Assembly (NCBI RefSeq): GCF_037042905.1
Contig: NC_087259.1
Span: 23,670,501-23,734,500 of the forward strand
Reading direction: 5' to 3'
From: Lytechinus pictus
Taxonomy: Eukaryota > Echinodermata > Echinoidea > Temnopleuroida > Toxopneustidae
DNA length: 64,000 nt
How positions within the stretch are numbered: the stretch's first letter is position 1; each line of letters starts with the position of its first letter. The notes beneath the pieces are model-generated. The model made no database searches. It was not told the DNA's origin and worked only from the letters and a program-made list of their open reading frames with translations. Shown piece after piece: positions 11,801 through 25,000 of this stretch. Position numbers and translations under genes: made by a program.

Positions 11801-14800
11801 AAATCTAAAAAAAGCACTACATGGAGAATGGCTGCCAGCTCTATATTGTGGATGCCATGACATCCAAACATTGGTCAGTTGCTTTACACAAAAAGGACAT
11901 ATAAAAACCCTGACAGTTATTATTTATTAATATTAAGGAAAGAAGTCTTCACCAAAAATTGAGGAATATTTCGTCCACAAAATATTTGACAAGCATAAAA
12001 AAAAGGTAATCACTTGTCACTTGTGTCTGAACGACATCTTGCTATTAAAACTATATACATGTATGCTGTAACTTTCAAAGGGGGGAGGGCACACTTGCAT
12101 AAAAACGGCATATTAACATTAAAAAAATTACTATGGCTCTCAAAGGGGGGGGGGGCACATGCAGGATGCCCCCCCCCCCCTGGATGCGCCACTGATTATT
12201 GTTGTTATCAAAACATCATCATTAAATCTTTTAATTTTCATTCTTTTTCAATTTTATGCTTATGAATTTATGTGGATAAAATTTGACAATATCACAGAAG
12301 AAATGGGGTTTGATTAAATGAAGTGGATGACAAAATATTGTGTGAGTGAATATTTTGATGTAAACTTAATTTAAAAGGAAATTTAGCAAAATTTGCTTAA
12401 TCCCAAATCTCAAATGTTTTCTCTGAATAGTACACTTTTCATTCATGAATGATTTGTTGTAGTTACAATCTCTAGAATGCCAAGCTGTGTTTGGAATCTA
12501 AGCTCTATGTAATTCAGACAATGTAATTTCAGAGATCACTCAGTTTACCCAATTACAAATTGCATTGTATTCTTTTAATCAAATTGTATAATTTGTAGAC
12601 ACAATTGCTTTTTTATTCTCTGTCTCAGGAAAAAGATATCCACAGAAACTGACAAAATCTGTACAATGAAATTGTTGAAGGATGAGAGTGAGTTATTGTG
12701 CAGAGCTGAGAGTCATAGCTCTGTAAACATTTTATTGTTGATGATATAGGCAAAGCCTTTCTACAAACAGTGGTTACACCTTCTGTATGCACACTTGTCT
12801 GTTCTGTCAGAGAAACCTCTTAAAATAGAATGGAAATGTGGAGCACTTCTACTTTCAGAAAGAAAAACTCATTAACAATAACATTCCAGAGATGTAGACA
12901 AAAAAAAAAACAATTCGAAATCTATCGAACTGAAAATGGAAATTTCAAGTGTTGTTAGAATTGAATCCAGAATAATATTATTATTCATGTGTCTATTTTA
13001 TAGATCTAAATAGATTTTGCCAGGGTTTCGGTCATATAGTTTGTAATTTGAGTTCCCATCACTGGAGTGCCTCGTTATTAAACACTATTTTGTGTGTGTG
13101 ATATGTAGCAGACTAGCAGAAAGTCAGAAACCTCAAAGATACCATCAATGTACAAACAATAACAATACATCTGTAGTACATAGCACTGCACACCACTCAT
13201 TATTCATTTGCTTCTTTTCAATATTATTACATGGTACAATGAAAATGATAAAAATGATGAGGATTGATTTACCGTTTATGCACTGAAAAAGAATAATGTG
13301 GTGAATAAAAGAAGTATAGCATATCCCTCAGAAACTTTATGAAAAGACAATTGATTCTAATTGAATAAAGTCAGCTCACGAAGAGTAAAAAAGGGGGGAT
13401 GGTGAAGAAGAAAGAATAAAATAAAGCAGAGCTATTTGTTTTGGTTTTGTTTGTGTCGTGATGAAGAGAGTCTTGAATAAAGAATGCAAATAGTGTTTTG
13501 TTTAAAGATCCCTCATGCAAACACAGTGTGACTATAATACAAAATCCTGCATGAATGTTGGGCGGGGATGTATGCATGTACACTTGGGCACTTATTGAAA
13601 AGTAAAAATACTTTGTAAGTACTAGTAAACAAAATTGGAATGAAAGTTAATGACAAAAATGTAAACTTGCTGTTTTTATACTTTCATTGTACATTATCTT
13701 ACAAAACTAGATAAGGGAGAAAGGAAAAAAAAAACATAAAGTCATTATTGGAATACAATATTTTTATTCTTGTTATTATCTCAAGTGGTATAACACAACA
13801 AGATTTGAGTATACTACTGAACATATTAAACAAATATAATTCCCAACTGGGAATCTGTAAAATATCTCTTCAGTAATCATTGACCTAATTATTGATCCAT
13901 CTCCTGTGAATTGGGGTGGATTTCTGGGTCTTTTACTCTTCTGATGACAAGAAGTGAAAAAGTTTAACAAAAGAGGGTTTTGTAGTCTGTATTGATTATC
14001 AGAACAAAACATGTAGGAGGAACTATTAACAATGATCTGCCATTCAGTCAGGGTGTGGGAAAGAACTGTATTCTTAGTATAACTCTAATAACTAGAACAA
14101 GTCATCTGGTTGTTTTTGTGTATAGTGGTATGATTATGAATGTGGAGATTGCAATCATCAATTAGGTAGTACTTGTTTCATAAGGGTTACATTATTGCTC
14201 AAAATACATTTATGTAGCATCTGTGGGGGTAATGGAAGAGCTTGTAATCTTTGAATATTTTCATACAAAAAAGGAAACAGTGCAATATGCATGGCTACAG
14301 TCAGGAGTGGTAAAAACAACGGGTGGGGGAGGGGCAAAGTCAGGAGGGTGAGTGCCCCCCATGATTATTCAAGTAGTGAAAAAGAACCGATAAAAAGATT
14401 ATTATGAAGAAAAAAAATTGTTGTACTGTTATTTAATCAGAGACAAAAAAAGTGAGCTTGCCTAAAGTTTCTTGCTCCCCTCACCACCTATGAAAATATC
14501 CTGGTGCACCCATACAATCTCGATTATATAATATTGTGTGAACACCATTTTTACATTCATGCCCCCAAAAGTGTAGCCTATAGCATACATGTTTAAATGT
14601 TTGAAACCCATCTTGAACAAATCAAAAACAAAAATTGAAGTCACTGACAAATTAGGCTAAAGTTCATTTAATTTTGGTTTGCCTGAGAATATTACAAATT
14701 CAAGGCCTCTGTTTTGTTTTAAATTGACGGGATTACAATAAATTGATATCTGACAATCCAATGATTGATTACAGATTTGCCTATCTTACAGTTACAGAGT

Positions 14801-17800
14801 ATGCCAAGAAATTGTGTAATATTTGTATGTTGTGAATCAGTTGTATTAACATTGAAAATCGACAGATACTGTACATGTAGGTTGTGTATGTACAGAGTTG
14901 CCTATTTTACTGAGTGTGTCATAAAATATTGTATCTAAACTGGGAATGAAACTCACTTTGAAATTTACCAGTAAGTTGTCAGGAATACTGTTTGAATTTT
15001 CAGTACCCTACAACCCTATCTGTCAGATAGGTACCGGTAGGCGAGTTAATGTGATGTCACTTAATCAATGGTTTGTTCCCTAACATACACGTTCTAACTA
15101 ATCAAATACATGTAGTCATACTTCCTATTCCCAATTTTACAGAGTGTGTTATAAAAGAACCTTGTGTAATATTGATTATTGTGAATGAAATGAAATTAAC
15201 TTTGGAAATTCAACTGATTGTTTACAGAGTTGCCGGGAATGCTGCGTACATCTTTGGAACCTTGGCGGAGCATGATGTAGGTCAAGTTCGTGTGATGTCA
15301 CTCATCCATGGCTCCTCTCCTCATAACATATTGACTGATCTTACCGATATGCTCTCCTATGACGATACAGAATGTGTCATGAATGCTGCGGGAACCATGG
15401 GCACATTGGTAAGAAATTTATCTTGAAGAACTTTTCTAAGAAATATAATTAATCTGCTTTTGTAAATTAGCAACAATTGTTCGTACCTTTTTCTCTCATG
15501 TATAGTTAAAGAGAAAAAAGATAAAGATAGAATACATTTACATGTATGATTAAAAATGAATGATCATTTTTTGAAAATTTGATGAAATACATGTAATATT
15601 TTATTACATAAATTGTAAATAGAGATTGATTTCACTCTTTTGCAAATTTAGAGAATAATCTAGAAATATTAGTCAGTCTTACTGATTTTTTTTCCAGAAA
15701 ATCTAGAAATAGATCATTTTCAGCATTTGCTAGAAATCCATCAGTAATCTAGAGATTCATTTTGTATAACCTGTGTCCTCATATAATTAGTCCCTTAAAC
15801 TTGTATGATATCCTTTTTAAAGGCTGAGAGTAAATCTGGTAGAGATTGGATGCTGGGTGAATCATGTTTAGATGATCTACTGAGAAAGGTTACCGGTCTT
15901 CTCTCCTCTTCTAATATGTGGACTGCTAGCAATGCTGCACTTGTTCTAGCCAGGTATGTATCAGGTTCTGGAAAGAGCATTTCATGAAGAGTTTTGTCAA
16001 TGATTTTCACCTACTAATTTGCTCTCAGCCAATGAGATGCAATGATATTCAGTAGCATATGACATCTGTCAGTAAATACAAATGATAAATCTCTTTACAT
16101 TTTATTACATAATTCAAATATTTTCAAACCTTGATTGTTTTTTGTAAGTATCAGTGATTTAAAATTCTTTAGGCTGTGATTGTTGAGATGAAAAAGAGCA
16201 GTGATGATGATGGTGGTCATAGTGGTGATGGTAATGATGATGATGATGATCATGATGATGTTGTTGATGATGGTGATGATAATAATAATAATGATGATGA
16301 GGAAAGTAAGTAGGATATAACATGGATCTCATCTATTTGCAATCGGGTTCTTGAGTATTCACATTTTCAAATCCTCATATGTTTTCATTGTAACCCCAAA
16401 TACTTCACTTTCATTTAGAAGTGGATGTCCCATATGTAATCTTGGTCCCAAAGAGAAAGCTTACCAATGATTTTACAGTTTTCAATGATTCATTGCATTG
16501 ACTACAATGTGCACTCATCCCTGACCTTTAATTGACAGTTTAGGTTATATTGTATTGTTTTCAATTTCCTTTCTTTTACCAGGTTCTCGATATCAGAAGA
16601 AGGATGTCAGCGAATCTTGAATCACTACAGCTCTCTTCATATCCTGACCAAGCTTGTAGAATCACTTGGAATGGATGAAGCTGGTAGGTCAAAAGGATAA
16701 TTGGTCTGCAAGCAGTTGGTCTATATCACAGAGTCACCTTGGGTTATTAAAGCCAACATGTATTTGGTCTACTATCATTTTGGTCTAATTACCATTTGGT
16801 CAACAATATTTTGGACAAATTTCCTTCTAACCTTATTATCATTTCCACTTCACTTCATTTTCATCTACTTACACGTATTGCTTTTCACTATGTCAAATCA
16901 AAGTTTAGTTCAATAATAGTCTTTTGAGTAATGTATACATAATTTGTGTTAGATCAAGTGGGTATTGGTAGAAATGGGTAGAACTTAAACTGGAAAATAG
17001 ACAAAATGTTAAATGGATGAAATGATAATTAGACCACATGGTTCATAGATGAACTGGTTGCAGACGAACTAGGATTAAACCTTGTGGGATGAGAGCAAAT
17101 ATATGGTAATAAGCTCATGTTCGCATGTGAAATGTGCACAGAGGAAATTATACACCCAGGGTTTTGAAATTTGATCCATAATATCAAAATTATAATAATT
17201 ATATAATAATTATAGTAATATCAAAAGTATTGATCAGATTTATCATAGTGGGTAGTGCGAATAAGAATCTCTTTGCATTACCACAAGCCTAAAAATATAA
17301 TCTGTAATACTATCAAGATGGACTCCTATTTGTAATTGTATATTAACTCATTAATCACTAATACTCTAATTCTTAGGATCTTGCCTTGTTTTTGTATAGG
17401 GAGGGGGATGAATGCAGCGTTTGCTATCGGCCGTCTGTGTGACATTGACGATGGAAGGCTGAGATTACTGAATCACAGAGATTCTGAGAAAATGGTAAGT
17501 TCATTGTAAATATCTGGGGGGGGGGGAGGGGGTGGTGATTCACAAAGATTTAAGTCTGACATAAAAGTCAAATTTAAATTCTCAGTTGCCTGTGATATAC
17601 GGTGCAACAACTCTCCATTTGTCCAGGGTTTGTTTCACAAAAATAAACATCAGACTGAATGAAAGTCACACTTAATTCCCAGTTGCATGTGGTTTTAGAT
17701 TTATTGTCACTTTGGTCAGATCATGTACAGGAAATGTACGAACGGCGTTTCTTTTAGAGAGAGTATTGGTTCAATAACGTGTACACGTTGGCGCGTAAGC

Positions 17801-19014
17801 ATGACTTTAAGTCAAACTTAAGTCTTCATGATGCACCCCTAGATAGACTGAAGGGTGTTGACCAAGTGGGACTTACAGGTAGTATTACTATAATTACACA
17901 ACAATTGTATAGGTATGTCCAAGTGAAAGTTGGCTCATGTACAATAAAATGGGATTTGAACAGCTAGCAGATTCACCATCCACCTCTTATTTTTACCACT
18001 ACCATAGCTGGAGAGCTTGTGTTGCATGCTGACTAGTAAAGACTCTGGATGCGGGAAGAACGCTTGCTATGCTCTAAGCTGCCTGGCAAGCAGTGACCAA
18101 GGTCACAAGCGACTATTGCTGCACAAGAACTCTGACCTGATGCTACATCTCCTGGCCCAGCAGCTCAGCAATGAGGATGGAGAGACAGCATGGTTTGCTG
18201 CTATGTAAGTAATCCTCTCACAAGTCAAATCTCACAAAAAGGGAATTTGAATTCCAGGAAATGTGAAAGATTATATGGCAGTTATACCATTCTTTTTGTG
18301 ATTTTTTGGAAAAATATATAATTGACTGTAAAGTGGGTTCAAAACATTGACCGACTGGATTTTAGCAATAGTTAGTGTGACATTTGCTTTGTCTCTTGTA
18401 CAAGTATTTTTTCTTTGAACCATATAACTACCTTTGAAGTAAAGGGAGTAGAATTTACATTTGTTTAACATTTCCTAGTATTCACCTGTAACATGTGTAA
18501 TATTTCCAATATGTTTGTTTGAAACAATCATATTTGCATGAAATATGATCAGAACTCTACATTTAATCTATATTTTTTATCTGGAATCCAATTGCCTGTC
18601 ATTGCTGTTCGTTAGTCAAGATCTCCAGATCTGACTTGTTTTTCCAGAAAAGTTGAATTAGACAAAAGTTTGGAGGGATACACCTGGTTGACTCCTCCAA
18701 ATTTTGGTCAGTTTAGAATGTTCGGTGCCACTGCATCAGTTGGAATCAATAGGACTGTTATTACAGATATTTCATTTTATTTTTTTGTCATCAGAGGATC
18801 CAAAATAATATACACTGATGTTCTTTCAACAAATGAAACTTTAAACAGCAGAGGATGTGGAAAAAAAAGAATTGTAGTTCCATCAAGATACGGCTATATT
18901 TTCAAAGAACATTTTGGTTTCTGTTTATTCTGCAGGACTCTTCGAACATTAGCTGGAAAGAGACAAGGCGTCCTCAGACTTAGAGACCATACTGATGTTG
19001 TTCCACTCCTGAAG
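8826..19014 (+). CDS. exons 1-7: armadillo-like repeat region (residues 1-329)
   Basis: Exon 1 encodes an N-terminal helix-rich segment ([15 protein letters not shown]) and ends in phase 2. Its AG joins the A at 15228 to make Arg, giving the smooth reading [20 protein letters not shown]. The later exons repeat an armadillo-like pattern of small residues in helices: [59 protein letters not shown], about 45-55 residues apart. Such right-handed superhelices bind proteins. The family is clear from the pattern, but no specific partner can be inferred. Confidence 0.8.
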
Positions 19015-22000
19015 GTTTGTTCCAAGATGATATCAGTATAGGATTATCGTGTACAAAATGGTGATAGAGATCCTTATCAATTGATTGGCTGAAATCCATC
19101 ATGTGACCAAACTCTATTTTAGGTAAAATGACTTGTACTAATGACCTATGATGGTTTTGGATGGAGGATGAGTTATCAAATAACAAGGATCCATATCACT
19201 GTCTTACAAAAACATATAATACACATCCTTTTATTTGGTCGTTAGAATAATTGCCCACACTTGTTACCTTTAAGACAGAACTGTTATTACCTGGTGTGTG
19301 TAATTCTTATTATTGCCCTCTCTAATGTGTATTATTAATATACTATCTCACAGCAAATATCCCTGAAGCCTAGTCTGAACCCTGACCTCTTGGAAGAAGT
19401 CGACCTGACCCTTGAACTCCTGAAGCACCTTGCCAGACCCGAAGCTCCAGGGTTAGAGGTCAAAGGTCCCCACGAGATAGAAGTCACCTGGCCGGTTGTC
19501 GAGCTAAAGAGTGGATTACCTGTTACATACACCCTCTTCTGCGGTGAGTTCCTATTCATGCTGACAAGCTGTTTATCTCATGCACAGGTATTTGTGCCAT
19601 ATGGTCGGTAACAGTGGGGAAGTTTTCAAAGGTATCCAATCTAATCGCAGTGAAAGATCTCATTTTCAACTAGAATACATGATGTTTATTGATATTTGAC
19701 TGCTATTTTGGTTGAGCTTATTTTTTAATCCACATCACAACTGGAGACTTTTCACAAAGAGTTAAATACGTCTTTCATACCATTGTGATTGCGGTTACAA
19801 ATAACTATATAATAAATGTGTGCTCTCTTGATATTACCAAGTAAGCGATACACTGCACACCACCAGAAATTGAAGCCACACTTTGTGAAATGGCCCTCTG
19901 GAGTTAATCACTGACCATTTTGAAGTCGACTTTATTACCTATTAGTACAGTCAGGTGTATTTACATTGCATGGCATATAAAACAAGTCAATTCTGGTAAT
20001 TGGAGCTTATGTTATAGCAACATGCTTGTCAAGGTTGGCACCAAATAATTAATGCCATTACCATACCAATGATTGAAACTTTTCATAAATAATTTGATTA
20101 TATTTTGATGGAATTTTGATTAAATTTACAGAAGGTAAGCAGGTGTACCACGGTCCGGAGACTGTGCAGCTTATCTCTGGTCTGAGACCATTCACCAAGT
20201 ACACCTTCAAGCTACAGTTACACACTGAGGGTGATGACAGTCCACATAGCAATGACTCTACAGCCAAGACGCAAGATGCAGGTGAGTTTATTGTATATTT
20301 TTGTGTTGTGGCCAGGTGCATTAGTCTCTGGATTTTGAAACAGAGGCTTGTTTGTTTGAATCTCAGTCATTGCATAACTTCAGCAAGAAACTGAGCTGCA
20401 CTCAACTCTTCTGAGCTAAATGTTTACCTCCCAGGACTGAATTACGTGGAGTGCCTATTCACTGTAAAATACTTGCGGGCTATATATAACCATGGTAATA
20501 ATATCTCATAGCTACTATCATATATTATATAGACCTGTCAATTAGTAGGATTTTATCCTAGTATTTAGATGCTGGGTAGTGATACTAAATAGGATTTTTT
20601 TCCCCTTTGAAATAGGATTTTTAAATCTTATTACAAAGGTTTTTTTTGTAAATGTTTCTTAAAATTTGAAACATAAATAGGATTTTATGCTCAAAATTTG
20701 TAAATAAAAGAAATAAAGAATTGGATTTTTGCTCATTTAGGGTTGGCAGTTCAGTATATATATGAATGACATTGTTGTTATTATTATCATCTTTCAATCT
20801 CCTCTCATCGTTCCATCAGCCCCCGATGCTCCTGAAGCGTTGCGTGTCCTGGGAATCACCACCTCACAGATCAGGTTGGGATGGGCCCCACCTCAGTACA
20901 GCAACGGTGGTCTCAAGGGATATGTGGTTTACAATGGCAAGCATCAGGTGGAAACCACCTCGGAACTCAACTCCATCATCAGCGGTTTGGCGCCAAAGAC
21001 TTCCTATGAGATCTATGTGAGTTTGATATATCTGTTTCCCATAAATGTTTAGTTTAGCGCTCATAAAAACTTTCTTCTTTAGACAGTTTCATAAGAAGTA
21101 AAGTGTTATTATCAGTCAAGTCCACCTGAGTAAAAAGTTGATTTGAGTAAAAAGAGAACAATCAAATAAAGGCATGGCGGTGAAAATTTTCATCAAAGAA
21201 TAGATTTAAACTACAGTAGGAAGGTTATGTCATTTTCGAGTTTTGCTTAATTTTACAAAACAGTCATATGCACATCATGGTTGGTATGCAAGTAAGGGAA
21301 TCAATGACATCTTTAACTCACTATTTCTTGTGTTTGTTTTTTTGTGAAATATGGAATATTGATATTTTTTCTCAGTATAATGTGAAACAAACTTTTATTC
21401 CTCCCTGAACGTGTGGCATTGAATTGTTCCAGCCCATTGTGATGCTATACTACTTTCATGGTGTGCAAAAAAGACAATACTTTAAGTGGAAGGACCATGA
21501 AAAATTAATATGAGGGACAACCAAAGAATTTGTTGGCATTAAAGTTGAAAGGGATGTGATTTCAACATACAGGATTGAAAGCGGGTGCAAATTCAGAGCT
21601 TTTCCTTTATACACCACTGTACAATTAAAATCTGCGTACAAAGTTATTCATAAAATTATTATTTGGGCCACTTTAAATCTACTGAAATCTTCTTTAATGT
21701 TACACATGATTAATCATAATTATATTATTCATTCATATTTGTAGGTATGTGCATATAATCATAAAGGAAAAGGACCAAAATCTTCAATTTCAGCAACAAC
21801 AGAAGAACTTGGTAAGAAATTTGCTTTTGCTTGAAATATCCCTCTTACATTCTTGTTGGGTAAAAGCAATTCTGCACATTTTTTTTATTGGTGTATACAT
21901 TGCTTTTGAACTTGAACTTCTAAATTCAAATACATTTCAGAAGGGTATCGGGTTATAAATGACCAGAAAATAGTGTAAATGTTTATTGTCCTTAAATATA

Positions 22001-25000
22001 ATACAACTAAAAACATAGATCAGAATCATATGAGATAAAGCTGTGTACCAAGTGAGCCATTGAATAGCCAACTAGATAATCAGTGTCATGAATAGTATAT
22101 GTTACTATTATTATTATTATATATTTTGCTGGTAAAATATTGTTGATTACCTATTAACCGTATCTTATGCAGGCAAGCATGCTCCTAGCAAACCAACGCT
22201 GACGGCGCGTGGGCGGAGCCAAATTCATGTGACTTGGGCCCCGCCCGATTTTCCTTTGGGGAGGATATACCGATTTGAAGTCACCATGAACAGTAAGGTG
22301 GTCTATTCTGGACGGGATCTGAGCTTCACTGTTAAACAACTCACCCCAAATACCGAGTATACCTTTACGGTAAGTCAAACTATTGGTATTATGTTTCAGG
22401 GGAAGGTTCAAGTTGGTTTAAAAAAATAAAAACATTAAAGGAAGAGAAACTTATCAATGAAGATTTGTTAAAAATGATATATTGTAGCTGTCAATTATTG
22501 ACCATGAATGCTAGTTGTGATAACCATTACACTTTATTAATGAGTGATATCATTTTTTTAAAGATCCATTATTCATCGAGGTTTCCTTCCCCTTAGAATT
22601 TGATCTTTTTTTTCATTCTATAAACTGAACTATTTGAAGATACAATATCAAAATTAGATTTACAAAACCTCAGATTAAATGTGAAATACGATGCCTGAAG
22701 AAAATATGTGACCCCTGTATATTATTGCTTTCATTGTTTCTATGCAATGTTATTCATGTAAGAATTGTTATTATAAAATGGTGATGTGGATCTTAATTAA
22801 TTGTTTGGCGGAAAACTAACTCGTGACACAGGCATTCATTTTAGTCTTCAGAAAATCTGCTAATGCCTGGCACTTATGACAAGCTCTAATTACTAGTTCT
22901 TTTGACCGTTCATGGTTTTGAAATGAGAATGTTTATCAAATAACAAAGATCCACATCGCTATCTTATAAGGCATAATACACATCATTCTGCTCAGGCCTT
23001 AGAATGATGACACACACCTGTTTCCTTTGAAACAGCATTAGACCTGTCAGAGAGACACACCGTATGTATAATTATAACTAATGCCCCTGATGATGTGTCT
23101 TATAATATTATGGTCACTATTACTAATATTGCATTCACTTCATGCAGGTGATTGCTGTGACCAGTGAAGGCAAATGTGAGAGTGACCCGGTGAAGAAGAA
23201 AACAGGAAAAGATGAATGTAAGCTTGGTTTTCTATTCTTTCCCAACTACATTGTCTGCTGGTTTATATTCACCTGGTCAATAAATGTTTTACTATACCTG
23301 CACGCAAATTGAACCCTACGTGTTTATCCTAAGAGATTGGTCAACAAAATTGTTCTCAACACCATGTATTAATCACCATGTTTCTCTTTCAAATAGACAA
23401 AAAACACCATTAAAACAGTACAATTTTCCTAGATCTCACTTGTAGATCTACTGATTAATTCATATTCTTCTCAGTGCCTGGGATTCATCATTCAGTTAAA
23501 TATTTCTTGAATTTTTTTGTTCTCACTCTATGCTATTTTGTATGTCATACATGTAGGTGAGAGTGATTGACCTAAAGACCTTGTATAATAATGAACATTG
23601 GTGGCTTGTGTATTATGAAATGCACAAATTTATATATTCTTTCTTTGTTTGTCTTTTTAGATAATGTCCAGTCTACAGCACCAGTTTTCTTCTCTCATCC
23701 AACAAAAACAAACTTGGAAACAAAGCCTAGCAGTAAGTTACAATACTGAAGTGATGACATCACTTTTTTTTAGCATTTCATTTCCTTGTTTCTTATTTAT
23801 ATATTGGAGGAGCATTTTGAAAAACATCTACAGCCCAAATTTGAGAGGAATTGGTTCACTGGGGTCCGAGCAAGGACCACATGATTATTTAATCAGCCTC
23901 AATGATGCAAATTATGGGGCTAATTACTGTAGATATTATGTGATGATATCTTTGGCCCCATTTAACCAATTCCTATCAGATTTGGACGTTAATGTTTTTC
24001 ATCATGCTCCCCCGAAAATAACTCCAGACTGATAAGTAATATGACATAAAAAAACTAATTTACAGTATCATCCCTCTTCATGCAATTACTCCAATTTATC
24101 TCTGAACATTATACTCATATATATACCATTTTGTTTTAATAATTGCCTTTGTTATTGTATTATTTTATATGTCTGTATGTTTATTGTAAATTGAATATAC
24201 TTCAGCTTTCAGCCTTTCAGCTGCTATTTTCAGTATGTTTTAAGATAAACCATTCAAGTGGGGGGGGGGGGGCCTGAACATATACATTTCACTGTGATTA
24301 TCTTTATTGTTGTTACTCAGGGCTTATTTTATGAGTGATTTCCTTCTACTTTCCAGGTAAACCAAGAGAAAGATCAAATCCTCGTTCTCCTTCCAGGCAC
24401 AGCAAGAAGAGAGACCATCATGTGAGTGCAGAAAATAAATTTGTGAAAACTTTTTGGCTCCTCTATGGACATTGATATGACTATTATCAGGGCCCAGTTG
24501 CATGAAAGTTAATATAGTGGCGACTCTGCCTCCCTTAAATGACTTGCAAAATATACTTAATTTTGATTTGCTGTTGAGTATCGCTGCCTTGATAGTTACA
24601 ATTACTCATAAAAGTTACTTATGGTACCATAAATGTAAATTTTATGCATAATTGTCAATCGAAGTGTGTGAAAATAGTTAGGTGTATGATAAATATTAGA
24701 TGAGGCAGTGGTGGATGAATTTCTTTTTGTTGTGCCTCATCGACAATGTATAGGGTTTGTTGATATTTGAGTTGTGTTAAAATTATGAATTGGTTAAATT
24801 GCACTGTATTGTGATATAAAAAAATTGTTGACCCTTTAATCTTGTGCTGCTGACAAAGTCTTGTGCACCAGTAACATCATGGATTGAGTGATGGATGGAT
24901 GGATAGATGGATGGACAGTTGGATAGATGGACTGATGGATGGATGGATGGACAGTTGGATGAATGGATTGTCGGACGGATGGATGGATGAACGCCTGAAT

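Noticed and set aside
12629..12687. A possible exon with a good acceptor (tctcag) and donor (AGA|gtgagt) in intron 1
   Set aside because: Including it breaks the phase into 15228, while direct joining of 9028 to 15228 restores a smooth armadillo-type reading ([13 protein letters not shown]).
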